A stretch of 64,000 nt of DNA from Polynucleobacter sp. IMCC 30228 (lineage in GTDB: Bacteria > Pseudomonadota > Gammaproteobacteria > Burkholderiales > Burkholderiaceae), in contig NZ_JAJVCS010000001.1 of NCBI RefSeq assembly GCF_021395205.1, positions 186,001 to 250,000 on the forward strand, in the 5' to 3' direction. Positions within the stretch are counted from its first letter, which is position 1; each line of letters begins with the position of its first letter. The notes beneath the pieces are model-generated. The model made no database searches. It saw only the letters and a program-made list of their open reading frames with translations, and was not told the DNA's origin. Shown here in pieces: positions 10,399-19,404 of this stretch. Made by a program: the position numbers and the translations under genes.

Positions 10399-10426
10399 CT
10401 TTAGAGGATAGGAATCTTAGGGTCAA
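10398..10426 (-). promoter_or_regulatory. Predicted sigma-70 promoter of the dcw operon
   Basis: On the minus strand a -35 box TTGACC (10426-10421) is followed after 17 bases by a -10-like box TAAAGT (10403-10398). Transcription would start about 10391, leaving a leader of only some 24 bases before mraZ. The -35 box matches 5 of 6 consensus positions and the -10 box 4 of 6. The MraZ repeats begin at the downstream edge of the -10 box, which supports this being the controlled promoter. Confidence 0.55.
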
Positions 10427-10594
10427 GTCTTTTAAGGGGTTTTTTTAGTAAATTCTCTAGTGATTACAAACACTTAGCGAATTCTTTTAAGAAATTAACG
10501 ACAATAAAATATTTAAAATAAACAAGGGCTTGGAAAATACACTTGAGATTATGTCTTAGCTATTTAAGCTAATAATACTTAAAAATCGCTTAAT

Positions 10595-10616
10595 ATACTG
10601 TTTTTAAATACAGTAT
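10595..10616. other. AT-rich hairpin between coq7 and the mraZ promoter
   Basis: The 265-base gap between coq7 and mraZ is very AT-rich from about 10440 to 10630. Within it, ATACTGT (10595-10601) and ACAGTAT (10610-10616) can form a 7-base-pair stem with an 8-base loop. It lies 17 bases after the coq7 stop on the minus strand, so it could be a weak terminator, but there is no U-run after it. The rest of the gap shows no ORF or recognisable RNA. Confidence 0.3.
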
Positions 10617-10632
10617 TCATTTAAATTGGCTT

Positions 10633-11274
10633 TTAAATTCGGTAGGCAATGGTCGTCATTATTTTAGAAACTAAGCCCATGGCTTTTTTTATGGGCTCTG
10701 GTAATGTTTGAGCGCCTGCAGTCCAGGCTGCTTGACCATGCTCTATTTCATCAAGTCGCATTTGATCAACAATGGCACGTGAGCGCACATCATGACTTGG
10801 CAAAGTATTTAAATGATGGTCTAGGTGGTGCTCAACTTGTTTTTCAGTTTCTGCTACAAAACCAAGGCTCCATTGATCTCCGGCTAAGCCTGCAAGTAAC
10901 CCAATGACAAACGCCCCGCTGTACCAAAACGGATTGAAGTAACTCGTGTGTGACCCCAATTCGATTAGACGTGTTTCACACCAGGCCATATGATCTAACT
11001 CTTCTTGACCTGCTTGGGCTAGCATCGCACCAATTTGCGGGTCACGAGCGAGTAATTTTTGCGCCTGGTAAAGCGCCTGAGCGCACACTTCGCCAACATG
11101 ATTAATACGCATTAAACCCGCTGCATGGGCGCTTTCTGTTGGGCCTAACTGCGGTAAATCAACTGCGTTTAAGTGCGCCTGACTAGGGCTTGGGCGCTGC
11201 GCAACCGCACCGCCCGCAACCGAACGCAAAGCCACATCAAATTCACTAATGAAGCGATCAGCTAAGCTGAACAT
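10633..11274 (-). CDS. coq7: Coq7-type demethoxyubiquinone hydroxylase
   Basis: This di-iron monooxygenase performs the C6 hydroxylation of the demethoxy intermediate in ubiquinone synthesis, the job done by UbiF in E. coli. The 213-residue product has the iron-ligand pattern of the ferritin-like Coq7 fold: [17 protein letters not shown] (ExxH), ETEKQVEHH and RLDEIEHGQ (ExxH). A hydrophobic stretch near residues 115-130 should sit at the membrane. The start codon directly abuts the bioB stop with no gap, so the two genes are probably co-transcribed although their pathways differ. Confidence 0.92.
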   Translation of the reverse strand: MFSLADRFISEFDVALRSVAGGAVAQRPSPSQAHLNAVDLPQLGPTESAHAAGLMRINHVGEVCAQALYQAQKLLARDPQIGAMLAQAGQEELDHMAWCETRLIELGSHTSYFNPFWYSGAFVIGLLAGLAGDQWSLGFVAETEKQVEHHLDHHLNTLPSHDVRSRAIVDQMRLDEIEHGQAAWTAGAQTLPEPIKKAMGLVSKIMTTIAYRI

Positions 11275-12327
11275 TTAAATCTCAACCTCGGCTTTATACG
11301 TTTCTTTTACCTTTAAGCCTAAGTCGGCTAATAAGGCACGGTCATATTCTGCTTCTGGGTTACTGGTAGTGAGTAGTTGCTCACCATAAAAAATAGAGTT
11401 TGCGCCCGCTTGAAAACACATTGCTTGTACGGCTCTGCCGAGCTCTTGACGTCCAGCCGATAAGCGCACGCGGGCACTGGGCATAGTGATACGAGCCACG
11501 GCAATCGTCCGCACAAATTCGAGGGGATCTAAGGGCTTTTGCGCTTCTAAAGGCGTACCAATTACGGGAACCAAATGGTTGATTGGTACAGATTCTGGGT
11601 ATGGGTTTAAGTTCGCTAAGCGCGTCAAGAAAGCCACTCGTTGGGCGCGCGACTCACCCATGCCCACAATGCCGCCACAGCAGACTGACATGCCTGCAGC
11701 CCGAACATGGTCAATCGTATCTAAGCGATCTTGATAGACTCGAGTTTGAATTACCTCAGAATAAAAATCTTCGCTGGTATCGAGGTTATGGTTATAAAAA
11801 TCGAGCCCAGCAGCGCTTAAGGTTTTCGCTTGCTCAGGCTCTAGCATGCCAAGCGTAGCGCAAGTCTCAAGGCCCATCGCCTTAACCCCCCGAATCATCG
11901 CAACGACTTTTTCAATATCGCGATCTTTCGGCTCTCGCCAAGCCGCACCCATACAAAAGCGGTTCGAGCCCGCTGCTTTGGCTGCTTGGGCGGCGGCTAA
12001 AACTGCCTCCAGTGTCATTAGTTTAGTGGCCTCAACCCCAGTGTGATAGCGGGCTGCTTGCGGGCAATAGCCACAATCTTCTGGGCAACCGCCGGTCTTA
12101 ATTGAAACTAAAGTGGCAAACTCAATATCGCCATCGGGAAAATAAGCGCGGTGGGTTTCTTGCGCTCGCCACATTAACTGGTTCAAGGGCAAGCTAAAGA
12201 GCGCTGCCACTGCCGTCAAGCTCCAGGCCTCTGGCTTCGCAACGGTGTTGTTTGCCAATTCATTACCTGCAGCAGCTTTCCTCTGCAGTTGGACTAATGG
12301 CTTGGTGTTAGTTTGGGTTGGGTTCAT
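11275..12327 (-). CDS. bioB: Biotin synthase
   Basis: BioB is a radical-SAM enzyme that inserts sulfur into dethiobiotin. With the ATG at 12327 the product is 350 residues; an in-frame GTG directly before it could add one. The radical-SAM cysteines are in CPEDCGYC at 81-88 and bind the 4Fe-4S cluster. [21 protein letters not shown] and the region with GANSIFYGE, which binds the 2Fe-2S cluster side, follow. The first 35 residues are a polar extension not needed for the fold. It is divergent from bioA across 119 bases that should hold both promoters; I saw no convincing BirA or BioR operator there. Confidence 0.95.
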   Translation of the reverse strand: MNPTQTNTKPLVQLQRKAAAGNELANNTVAKPEAWSLTAVAALFSLPLNQLMWRAQETHRAYFPDGDIEFATLVSIKTGGCPEDCGYCPQAARYHTGVEATKLMTLEAVLAAAQAAKAAGSNRFCMGAAWREPKDRDIEKVVAMIRGVKAMGLETCATLGMLEPEQAKTLSAAGLDFYNHNLDTSEDFYSEVIQTRVYQDRLDTIDHVRAAGMSVCCGGIVGMGESRAQRVAFLTRLANLNPYPESVPINHLVPVIGTPLEAQKPLDPLEFVRTIAVARITMPSARVRLSAGRQELGRAVQAMCFQAGANSIFYGEQLLTTSNPEAEYDRALLADLGLKVKETYKAEVEI

Positions 12328-12446
12328 CACGGTTTATTTTCTATTCTAATGCTTATCAAGAATATGAATCATGCCATAGAGCCTATGAAGGCAAGGCTTT
12401 CCAAGCAATCGCCAAAAAAAGAAAAACTAGTGTTCAAATATCCCTT

Positions 12447-13811
12447 ATGACAAACATCTCTAGCAATGCGGCCTGGGTAAAACGAAGTCTTGCGGCAGTT
12501 TGGCACCCTTGCACGCAAATGAAGCAGCATGAATTATTTCCTCTGGTAGCCATTACTCATGGCAAAGGGCCCTGGCTTTTCACTGCAAATGACCACGCCA
12601 TTTTAGATGCGATTAGCTCTTGGTGGACGAATCTTTTCGGCCATGCGAATCCCAAAATAAACCAAGCAATTCATGCGCAATTAGAAAAAATTGAGCATGT
12701 GATGTTGGCGGGGTTTACCCACCCACCCGTGGTGGAATTATCAGAAAAACTCAGCGCCTTAACCCAGGGAAATTTAGGTCATGCTTTTTATGCTTCGGAT
12801 GGCGCCTCCGCGGTCGAAATTGCCCTCAAAATGAGCCACCATTTTTGGCGCAAGACTGGACAAGCCAAAAAAAACCAATTTGTTTGTTTAGCTAATGGCT
12901 ATCATGGTGAAACCTTAGGGGCGTTGGCTGTAACTGATGTCGCTATTTTTAGACAAGCCTACGGCGACTTATTGCAAACCGTACATACCGTGATGTCGCC
13001 CGACTTACGCCAAGCGCTACCAGACGAAACCGCTGCTGAGTTTACCCAGCGTGCAGTTGCGGACGTGGCACAATTATTTGCTCGCGAACATGAGCATATT
13101 GCTGCCTTTATTGTCGAACCACTCGTGCAATGTGCGGGGCAAATGGCCATGCATTCGCCCAGTTATTTGCAGCAAATACGGCAGCTCTGCGATCGCTACT
13201 CAATTCATTTGATTGCCGACGAAATTGCCGTTGGATGTGGTCGTACTGGCCTTTTTTTTGCCTGTGAGCACGCCGGCATTTGGCCTGATTTTTTAACTCT
13301 CTCGAAAGGCATTAGTGGCGGCTACTTACCTCTTTCAATTTCACTAACAACTGATTCCATTTATTACGCTTTTTATCATGCTGATCTGCGTGAGGGTTTT
13401 TTACACTCCCACTCGTATACCGGTAATCCACTGGCTTGTGCTGCAGCCTTAGCTAGTTTGGCTATTTTTTCTAGTGAGCAGGTGTTGGAAAAAAACCTTG
13501 GACGGGCGCGAGAGTTAAATCAGGCTTTTGCTTGGGCCAAAACAGATGAGCGAATTGAACACTTTCGTCAACAAGGCATGATCTTGGCTTTTGATGTCAA
13601 AAATACAGCGCAGCATTCTGCTGCAATAACCCCCCACTTTGCCCCGCAACTGTTTCAACATGGCTTAGAAGCTGGTGTATTAGTGCGACCAATAGGTAAT
13701 ACCGTTTATGTAATGCCTCCTTATATACTCAGCGCCGAAGAAACCCAGTTGATGTCCAGTAGAATTCGTACCGCTGTTGATAAAACCCTTGCTACGGGTC
13801 GACCGCGCTAA
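12447..13811 (+). CDS. bioA: Adenosylmethionine--8-amino-7-oxononanoate aminotransferase
   Basis: BioA is a PLP aminotransferase that converts KAPA to DAPA with SAM as amino donor. From ATG 12447 the product is 454 residues. It has WHPCTQM near residue 20, the PLP lysine K287 in TLSKGISGGYLP, and HSHSYTGNPLACAAA downstream. The open frame runs back to 12318, but that extension crosses the bioB start and has no family similarity, so the later ATG is chosen. bioF begins 1 base after its stop. Together bioA-F-D form one plus-strand operon. Confidence 0.94.
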   Translation: MTNISSNAAWVKRSLAAVWHPCTQMKQHELFPLVAITHGKGPWLFTANDHAILDAISSWWTNLFGHANPKINQAIHAQLEKIEHVMLAGFTHPPVVELSEKLSALTQGNLGHAFYASDGASAVEIALKMSHHFWRKTGQAKKNQFVCLANGYHGETLGALAVTDVAIFRQAYGDLLQTVHTVMSPDLRQALPDETAAEFTQRAVADVAQLFAREHEHIAAFIVEPLVQCAGQMAMHSPSYLQQIRQLCDRYSIHLIADEIAVGCGRTGLFFACEHAGIWPDFLTLSKGISGGYLPLSISLTTDSIYYAFYHADLREGFLHSHSYTGNPLACAAALASLAIFSSEQVLEKNLGRARELNQAFAWAKTDERIEHFRQQGMILAFDVKNTAQHSAAITPHFAPQLFQHGLEAGVLVRPIGNTVYVMPPYILSAEETQLMSSRIRTAVDKTLATGRPR

Positions 13812-13812
13812 T

Positions 13813-15045
13813 ATGCATGCCCTAATAAAAGCCCAAGCACGCCTCGCAGAGCTTGATCAAAACCTCCTCAAGCGCAGCTTGCGTACTACAAGCTCGCCAT
13901 GCACCCCCCATCCCACAGTAGATGGGCGGCCGCTGAAGGCATTTTGCAGTAACGATTATTTAGGGCTCGCCAACCATCCTGACTTAATCGCTGCCTTAGC
14001 AGCGGGCGCCAAAAAATATGGCGCCGGTAGTGGCGCTTCTCATTTAATTAGTGGTCACAGCATGGCTCATGCAAATTTAGAGGGTGCCTTAGCAAGTCTG
14101 CAAGCGCCTTTTATTCCTCACGCCCGTGCCTTGTTTTTTTGCACTGGGTACCTAGCCAACCTGAGTGCTATTACTGCTTTAGCTAGCTTAGAAAATGACT
14201 CTACGAGTAGCGCAACGACAATTTATTCTGGCAAGCTTAATCACGCTTCGCTCATTGATGGGGTGCGTTTAGCGGCAGCCCAAAGCAAAGCCAATACCGT
14301 GATTTTTGATCATCATGATCTACTCGACCTAGAGCACAAGTTAGCACGCGATACTGCTGCACTCAAACTGATCGTGACCGACGGGGTCTTTAGCATGGAT
14401 GGCGACTTAGCTCCACTCACTGAGTTACTTGCCTTAGCTGAACGTCATGACGCACTACTGATTGTCGATGATGCTCATGGCTTTGGTGTATTAGGCGAAA
14501 ACGGCTGCGGTATTTTAGAAGCGCTGCAACTCCATTCAGAACGACTTATTTATATTGGCACCCTCGGTAAAGCCGCCGGCATTAGTGGCGCCTTCATTTG
14601 TGGCGAAGCGACCTTAGTTGAATTTATTTTGCAAAAAGCCCGACCCTATATTTATAGCACGGCTACACCACCAGCGATCGCGCATGCATTGCTATGTAGT
14701 CTGCAGCTGATTACGTCTGCTGAAGGTAAACAGCGCCGTCAACAACTAGGGCAAATAATTGCAACGTGGCAAGCAGAAATGGTATTTTCGAGCTGGCAAA
14801 AAATGACTTCAACGACCGCCATTCAGCCGATTATTTTGGGTGAAAATAAAACGGCCTTGGCAGTGGCACAGCGCTTAACTGAGGCTGGTTATTGGATTCC
14901 TGCAATAAGGCCGCCAACCGTGCCGTCTGGTAGTGCGCGGCTGCGCGTCACATTTTCAGCAAGTCACACCATTGCAGAAGTGCGCGAATTGATCGACACC
15001 CTCAAGCAAATTGAATTAACAATACTGGCAAGCAATACTCAATAA
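13813..15045 (+). CDS. bioF: 8-amino-7-oxononanoate synthase
   Basis: BioF condenses pimeloyl-ACP (or CoA) with L-alanine to give KAPA, the first step of biotin ring assembly. The 410-residue product, starting at ATG 13813, belongs to the alpha-oxoamine synthase family. It shows FCSNDYLGLANHP, GAGSGASHLISGH, VDDAHGFGVLG and the PLP lysine K253 in GTLGKAAG. The open frame continues 12 codons upstream to a TTG inside bioA, but the ATG right after the bioA stop gives the expected N-terminus. bioD follows after 1 base. Confidence 0.94.
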   Translation: MHALIKAQARLAELDQNLLKRSLRTTSSPCTPHPTVDGRPLKAFCSNDYLGLANHPDLIAALAAGAKKYGAGSGASHLISGHSMAHANLEGALASLQAPFIPHARALFFCTGYLANLSAITALASLENDSTSSATTIYSGKLNHASLIDGVRLAAAQSKANTVIFDHHDLLDLEHKLARDTAALKLIVTDGVFSMDGDLAPLTELLALAERHDALLIVDDAHGFGVLGENGCGILEALQLHSERLIYIGTLGKAAGISGAFICGEATLVEFILQKARPYIYSTATPPAIAHALLCSLQLITSAEGKQRRQQLGQIIATWQAEMVFSSWQKMTSTTAIQPIILGENKTALAVAQRLTEAGYWIPAIRPPTVPSGSARLRVTFSASHTIAEVRELIDTLKQIELTILASNTQ

Positions 15046-15046
15046 T

Positions 15047-15754
15047 ATGAATCGTCATTACTTTGTTACTGGAACCGATACAGAGATAGGTAAAACACTC
15101 GTTGCTGGTGCGTTGATTTTGCTCTTGCGAGAACATTTTGCACGCGTCGCGGGTTTTAAACCCGTAGTAGCTGGAATGCAACGTAATGCCAATCATCAAT
15201 TGATCAATGAAGATCTAGAAACACTCATGCTCGCCTCGGGTCTCGGGCTTCCCGCCACGCAGCTATGTGCATATCAACTTGAGCAAGCGGTTGCCCCGCA
15301 TTTGGCTGCGGCACAAATCGGTATTGAACTGAAGTGCAATGTGATGCTCGCCGCCTATCAACAGTTAAGCCGACAAGTTGACGCGGTAATCGTTGAGGGT
15401 GCCGGTGGTTTTTTAGTGCCATTGAATGCTGAAATGAATTTGGCCGATCTTGTTGAGCTACTAGAAATACCCGTCATCCTGGTGGTGGGCATGCGGCTTG
15501 GCTGTCTTAACCACGCTTTACTCACTGTAGCGGCAATTGAGCAGCGCGGTCTTAAGCTGGCAGGCTGGGTTGCTAATGGCTTACATCCACAGATGCCCCT
15601 ACTCGCAGAAAACCTTAGAAGCTTACAAGAGCGAATTTCCGCTCCTCTGTTGGGTGTAATTGACTACTTACCCCCTGAACTGCAAAAAAGCGGGAATACC
15701 CCTTATTCCTTATCCGCCTTAGCGTTTGCTAAAAAATCCCTCAAACTACCCTAA
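15047..15754 (+). CDS. bioD: Dethiobiotin synthetase
   Basis: BioD closes the ureido ring of DAPA with CO2 and ATP to form dethiobiotin. The 235-residue product opens with FVTGTDTEIGKT, the modified P-loop (about residues 6-17). It also has GFKPVVAG with the catalytic lysine and VEGAGGFLVPL, which holds the family's conserved acidic and glycine residues. Length is normal. It ends the bioAFD operon. No bioC or bioH for making the pimeloyl moiety is present in the window. Confidence 0.94.
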   Translation: MNRHYFVTGTDTEIGKTLVAGALILLLREHFARVAGFKPVVAGMQRNANHQLINEDLETLMLASGLGLPATQLCAYQLEQAVAPHLAAAQIGIELKCNVMLAAYQQLSRQVDAVIVEGAGGFLVPLNAEMNLADLVELLEIPVILVVGMRLGCLNHALLTVAAIEQRGLKLAGWVANGLHPQMPLLAENLRSLQERISAPLLGVIDYLPPELQKSGNTPYSLSALAFAKKSLKLP

Positions 15755-15813
15755 TTTTGTCAAAAATTGAGCCGAAAAGAGCATCATCCTGCACTTTCAG
15801 CTAAGATGAAACT

Positions 15814-17004
15814 ATGCAACTACTTCCCGAAATACTTGCTTCCGCCGCTGAAATTCAGGTCATTCGCCGTAATATTCATGCCTACCCTGAACTCCGTTTT
15901 GAAGAAAAGCTCACTGCTGATTTAGTGGCTGAGGCTCTATCAAGCTGGGGAATTCCGCTTGTTCGCGGCATGGGCAAAACTGGCGTGGTGGGCCGCTTAG
16001 ATGGTGAGCTTGGGCCTGGAAAAATGATTGGTCTACGTGCCGATATGGATGCCTTACCACTTCAAGAACACAACACGTTTGCCCATGCATCTCGCCACGT
16101 GGGCAAGATGCATGCTTGTGGCCATGATGGTCATACCGCGATGCTTTTGGGAGCAGCTCAATATTTATCGAATCATCGCGACTTTAAAGGCAGCGTGATT
16201 TTTATTTTTCAACCCGCTGAAGAAGGTGGTGGTGGTGCTCGTGAAATGATTAAAGATGGTCTCTTTAAACAATTTCCTTGTGATGCCGTTTTTGGTTTGC
16301 ATAACTGGCCTGGTATTCCGGTTGGTGATTTTGGTGTCACGGCGGGACCGATGATGGCATCGAGTAATGCCTTTCAAATTACCGTTAAAGGTCGGGGAGG
16401 GCACGCTGCTTTGCCACACAATAGTGCCGATCCAGTCATAGCGGGCGTGAATGTGGTGCAAGCCCTACAAAGTATTATTACGCGTAATAAACGACCAGTA
16501 GACGCTGCGGTTTTATCGATCACCCAATTTCATGCGGGCGAAACCAGCAATGTCATTCCTGATAGCGCTTTTATTGGTGGCACGGTTCGCACCTTCACCC
16601 TAGAAGTACTTGATCTAATTGAAACCCGGCTGCGTGAAATTACCCATGGTGTTGCGGGCGCCTTCGATTGCACTGCCGAAATTGAATTTATCCGTAGCTA
16701 TCCACCACTTATTAATCATCAAGAAGAAGTGGATTTTGCCGTCAGTGTTATCACCGATTTAGTTGGGGCGGGGCATGTCGATGCACAAATTGATCCGACC
16801 ATGGGTGCGGAAGATTTTGCTTTTATGGTCTTAGAAAAACCCGGCTGCTATGTGTTTCTTGGTAATGGCGACGGTGATCACCGTGCGCTTGGGCATGGCA
16901 TGGGACCGTGCCACTTACATAACCCTTCTTATGATTTTAACGATGCCCTGATTCCTATTGGAGTCAGTTATTGGGTTAAGCTTGCGCAACGGTTTTTGGC
17001 TTAG
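15814..17004 (+). CDS. M20-family metal-dependent amidohydrolase (hippurate hydrolase / N-acyl amino acid amidohydrolase type)
   Basis: The 396-residue product is an M20D peptidase-family amidohydrolase that would remove acyl groups from N-acylated amino acids in the cytoplasm. Metal-site motifs are clear: HAYPELRFEE, GLRADMDALPL, MHACGHDGHTAMLL and the EEGGGGAREM region with the catalytic glutamate. MGAEDFAFM near the C-terminus supplies another ligand. A satellite dimerisation domain lies between. Substrate cannot be told from sequence; HipO, AmaA and AbgA-like enzymes all look alike. It runs convergently into mltA with a 4-base overlap. Confidence 0.85.
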   Translation: MQLLPEILASAAEIQVIRRNIHAYPELRFEEKLTADLVAEALSSWGIPLVRGMGKTGVVGRLDGELGPGKMIGLRADMDALPLQEHNTFAHASRHVGKMHACGHDGHTAMLLGAAQYLSNHRDFKGSVIFIFQPAEEGGGGAREMIKDGLFKQFPCDAVFGLHNWPGIPVGDFGVTAGPMMASSNAFQITVKGRGGHAALPHNSADPVIAGVNVVQALQSIITRNKRPVDAAVLSITQFHAGETSNVIPDSAFIGGTVRTFTLEVLDLIETRLREITHGVAGAFDCTAEIEFIRSYPPLINHQEEVDFAVSVITDLVGAGHVDAQIDPTMGAEDFAFMVLEKPGCYVFLGNGDGDHRALGHGMGPCHLHNPSYDFNDALIPIGVSYWVKLAQRFLA

Positions 17005-18140
17005 CGCGGCAACAATAGCCAGGCTCGGCCTGCTTGTTTCATCCGTCCGGCGAGCTCTCCTGCTGCCTCACCACTACCCCAATAATAATCAGCCCGCACT
17101 GCCCCCACAATAGCTGTGCCTGTGTCTTGCGCCATCACTAAGCGTTGCAGTGTTTGTGTGCTCGAGGGCCGAGTGGTTGACAAAAACACTGGGGCACCTA
17201 GCGGTAAAGAATATCGATCAACGGCAATACTGCGCTCTGTTGTCAATGGCACACCTAAGGCGCCAATGGGGCCAAGATCGGCAGCAACATTGCTCGGCAA
17301 AATTTTAAAGAATACAAAGCGTGGGTTGGCATTTAACATTTCTTCTACCCGCTGAGGGTTGTTACGCGCCCATTGTTGAATACCTTGCATCGTCGCTTCG
17401 CTACGCGTGATGTAGCCTTGATTTAATAACCACTGGGCAAATGATTTGAAGGGCTGATCATTAGTGCCAGCAAAACCTAAACGCAATACTTGACCATCAT
17501 TTAAACGAATCTTGCCCGAACCTTGGATCTGCATAAATGCTGCAGCTACGGGATCTTGAACCCATACCAACTCGCTTCCAGTTAAATTATTGGCACTCAT
17601 TAATTCAGCTCGCGTTGGTGCTGGATTGGGTTTGACCTTCTGCCAAGCTTTTGGATAGGCATATAAAGGCACAGTAAATAAAGAGGTGCGTTGACGCGAG
17701 CCATTCATCACGGGCTCGTAATAACCTGTTACCAAACCAGAATAATTGTTATTACTTAAAGCAAAGGTTTCATACGCTTGAAAATACGTCTCAAAATAAC
17801 GTCTAATTGCCACCCCGTCTTCGGCTGAAATACCGATCACCCGCGCGCAGACTTCAGCCCACTGCACCTCACTTTTACGCTTACGTAAAGCCTCACAGCT
17901 TTTTAACCAAGCTGGCCATGCCTGGGTTAAATCATCCGTTTGCCACCCACTAATTTGCTGCCAATCAACCGGTTTAAAACCGGTGATCGCCGAGGTATAT
18001 GGGGCATTTCTCAAGCTAGTACTTGTGCTGCTATTAGCGGGTGCCTGGCTAATTGCAGTTCCCGTGGGCGGCATTGCACAAGACGTTAGTAATAAGATGC
18101 TGGTACAAGCTAAGATACTCAGGAAACGGGAAACTACCAT
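17001..18140 (-). CDS. mltA: Membrane-bound lytic murein transglycosylase A (lipoprotein)
   Basis: MltA cleaves peptidoglycan glycan strands to anhydromuropeptides from the inner face of the outer membrane. From ATG 18140 the product is 379 residues with a lipoprotein signal peptide ending in LLTSC (about 17-21). The MltA domain follows, with VTGYYEPVMNGS, then the barrel segment around IQGSGKIRLNDG. A C-terminal 3D domain carries AQDTGTAIVGAVRADYYWG, which holds the catalytic aspartate. Longer starts (ATG 18221, TTG 18248) would put a polar tail ahead of the signal peptide and are rejected. Its ATG shares a CATG with a small plus-strand ORF. Confidence 0.92.
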   Translation of the reverse strand: MVVSRFLSILACTSILLLTSCAMPPTGTAISQAPANSSTSTSLRNAPYTSAITGFKPVDWQQISGWQTDDLTQAWPAWLKSCEALRKRKSEVQWAEVCARVIGISAEDGVAIRRYFETYFQAYETFALSNNNYSGLVTGYYEPVMNGSRQRTSLFTVPLYAYPKAWQKVKPNPAPTRAELMSANNLTGSELVWVQDPVAAAFMQIQGSGKIRLNDGQVLRLGFAGTNDQPFKSFAQWLLNQGYITRSEATMQGIQQWARNNPQRVEEMLNANPRFVFFKILPSNVAADLGPIGALGVPLTTERSIAVDRYSLPLGAPVFLSTTRPSSTQTLQRLVMAQDTGTAIVGAVRADYYWGSGEAAGELAGRMKQAGRAWLLLPR

Positions 18141-18255
18141 GCTAGCTAATTTATTTGATGCATACCCTTCTTTGCTATTTGTGCTCGAGGCATTGCTTGC
18201 CCTAGGCCTTTTGTTATTCATTGTTTTTTGGACCGGCTCGGGGCGCAAAGACTAG
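18139..18255 (+). CDS. Possible 38-residue single-pass membrane peptide
   Basis: This short ORF fills the gap between the divergent mltA start and the convergent apaG stop. The peptide has a short amphipathic N-terminus (MLANLFDAYP), one strongly hydrophobic helix of about 20 residues with a single Glu, and a basic C-terminus (SGRKD), the layout of a real small membrane protein. Purine-rich bases (GGGAAA) lie about 6-11 bases ahead of the ATG. That ATG and the mltA ATG are read from the same CATG on opposite strands. I do not recognise a family. It could also be a chance ORF. Confidence 0.35.
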   Translation: MLANLFDAYPSLLFVLEALLALGLLLFIVFWTGSGRKD

Positions 18256-18263
18256 GCCCCAAC

Positions 18264-18638
18264 TTAATGCAAAGTTCTGGGCATCACTAGCGCAAATTCA
18301 GGAATAGGCGCCTGAAAAAACTGGGCTTCCTCGGTAACGCAGAAATACTCGCCCCGCATGGTGCCTGCGGGGGTCGGCAAAGTAGCCCAACTGGTGTACT
18401 CAAACTGTTCACCAGCCCGTAACAGGGGTTGCTGGCCCACCACACCCAAGCCCCGTACTTCCTGAACATCGCTATCGCCGTCGGTAATAAACCAATGGCG
18501 GGCAATCAGTTGCACACTGGTTTGGCCACTATTACGAATCGTAATGGTATAGGCAAAGGCAAATTGCCGATTATCTGGGTCAGACTGTTCTGGCAAATAC
18601 TGGGTTCGTACCGTAATACTGATTTCATGAGTCTTCAT
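18264..18638 (-). CDS. apaG: ApaG family protein
   Basis: ApaG is a small all-beta protein (FnIII-like fold) of unclear biochemical role, linked by genetics to diadenosine tetraphosphate and Co2+/Mg2+ homeostasis in enterics. The 124-residue product is full length and shows the family motifs FAYTITIRNSG, ARHWFITDGDS, the nucleotide-phosphate-like GLGVVGQQP, and MRGEYFCV. It lies just upstream of mltA on the same strand. The 123-base gap between them on that strand holds the possible antisense ORF. Confidence 0.93.
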   Translation of the reverse strand: MKTHEISITVRTQYLPEQSDPDNRQFAFAYTITIRNSGQTSVQLIARHWFITDGDSDVQEVRGLGVVGQQPLLRAGEQFEYTSWATLPTPAGTMRGEYFCVTEEAQFFQAPIPEFALVMPRTLH

Positions 18639-18687
18639 GCACGAATTCTGCTCTATCCTTGAGCCAACTGCAAGCTAGAATCTAGGG

Positions 18688-19404
18688 ATGGCTAGTCAAA
18701 ATACCCCTCTCATCATTGCCCCATCCATTTTATCGGCCGATTTTGCCTGCCTTGGCGCCGAGATTCAGGCGGTTTTAAAGGCTGGGGCTGACTGGATTCA
18801 CTTTGATGTAATGGACAATCACTTTGTGCCCAATCTCACTATTGGCCCCTTAGTTTGTGAGGCTATTCGTTCCCATGTCCACAAAGATGGGCGGCCTGCC
18901 ATGATTGATGTGCACCTCATGATTGAGCCGGTGGATCGCATTATTCCCGACTTTGCTAACGCGGGCGCTGATCTCATTAGCTTTCATCCAGAAGCCAGTA
19001 AAGATGTGGCAAAAACCTTGCAATTGATTCAGGCTAATGGCTGTCAAGCTGGCTTAGTACTAAATCCAGCAACTCCAATTGAAGGGCTCTTGCCACACCT
19101 AGGGCAAATTGACTTGGTGTTACTCATGTCGGTTAATCCGGGTTTTGGTGGTCAGGCATTTATTCCCAGTACACTAGAAAAAATTAGTCGCGTGCGGCAG
19201 TTGCTGAACCGCCATTTCGCAGAAACTGCTAAAGATATTCGGCTTGAAGTAGATGGTGGTATCAAAGTCGATAACATTGGGGCAATTGCGGCAGCCGGTG
19301 CCAATACCTTTGTCGCTGGTTCAGCTATTTTTGGTAACGCAAACTACAGCGAGATTATTGCGGCAATGCGGCACGAATGTGCACAAGCGCTAGGTCAGAC
19401 GTAA
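18688..19404 (+). CDS. rpe: Ribulose-phosphate 3-epimerase
   Basis: Rpe interconverts ribulose-5-phosphate and xylulose-5-phosphate in the pentose phosphate pathway. The 238-residue TIM-barrel protein has the metal and catalytic motifs [28 protein letters not shown]-type [20 protein letters not shown] and [10 protein letters not shown], with the catalytic aspartates in the second and last. Its TAA stop overlaps the trpE ATG by one base (TAATG), so it heads the tryptophan operon and is translationally coupled to it. Confidence 0.96.
   Translation: MASQNTPLIIAPSILSADFACLGAEIQAVLKAGADWIHFDVMDNHFVPNLTIGPLVCEAIRSHVHKDGRPAMIDVHLMIEPVDRIIPDFANAGADLISFHPEASKDVAKTLQLIQANGCQAGLVLNPATPIEGLLPHLGQIDLVLLMSVNPGFGGQAFIPSTLEKISRVRQLLNRHFAETAKDIRLEVDGGIKVDNIGAIAAAGANTFVAGSAIFGNANYSEIIAAMRHECAQALGQT

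Noticed and set aside
12318..12446. 43-codon N-terminal extension of bioA
   Set aside because: It crosses the bioB start and the divergent promoter gap and has no BioA-like sequence; ATG 12447 gives the family N-terminus.
18141..18248. Longer N-terminus for mltA (TTG 18248 or ATG 18221)
   Set aside because: It would put a polar tail of about 28-36 residues ahead of a clean lipoprotein signal peptide.
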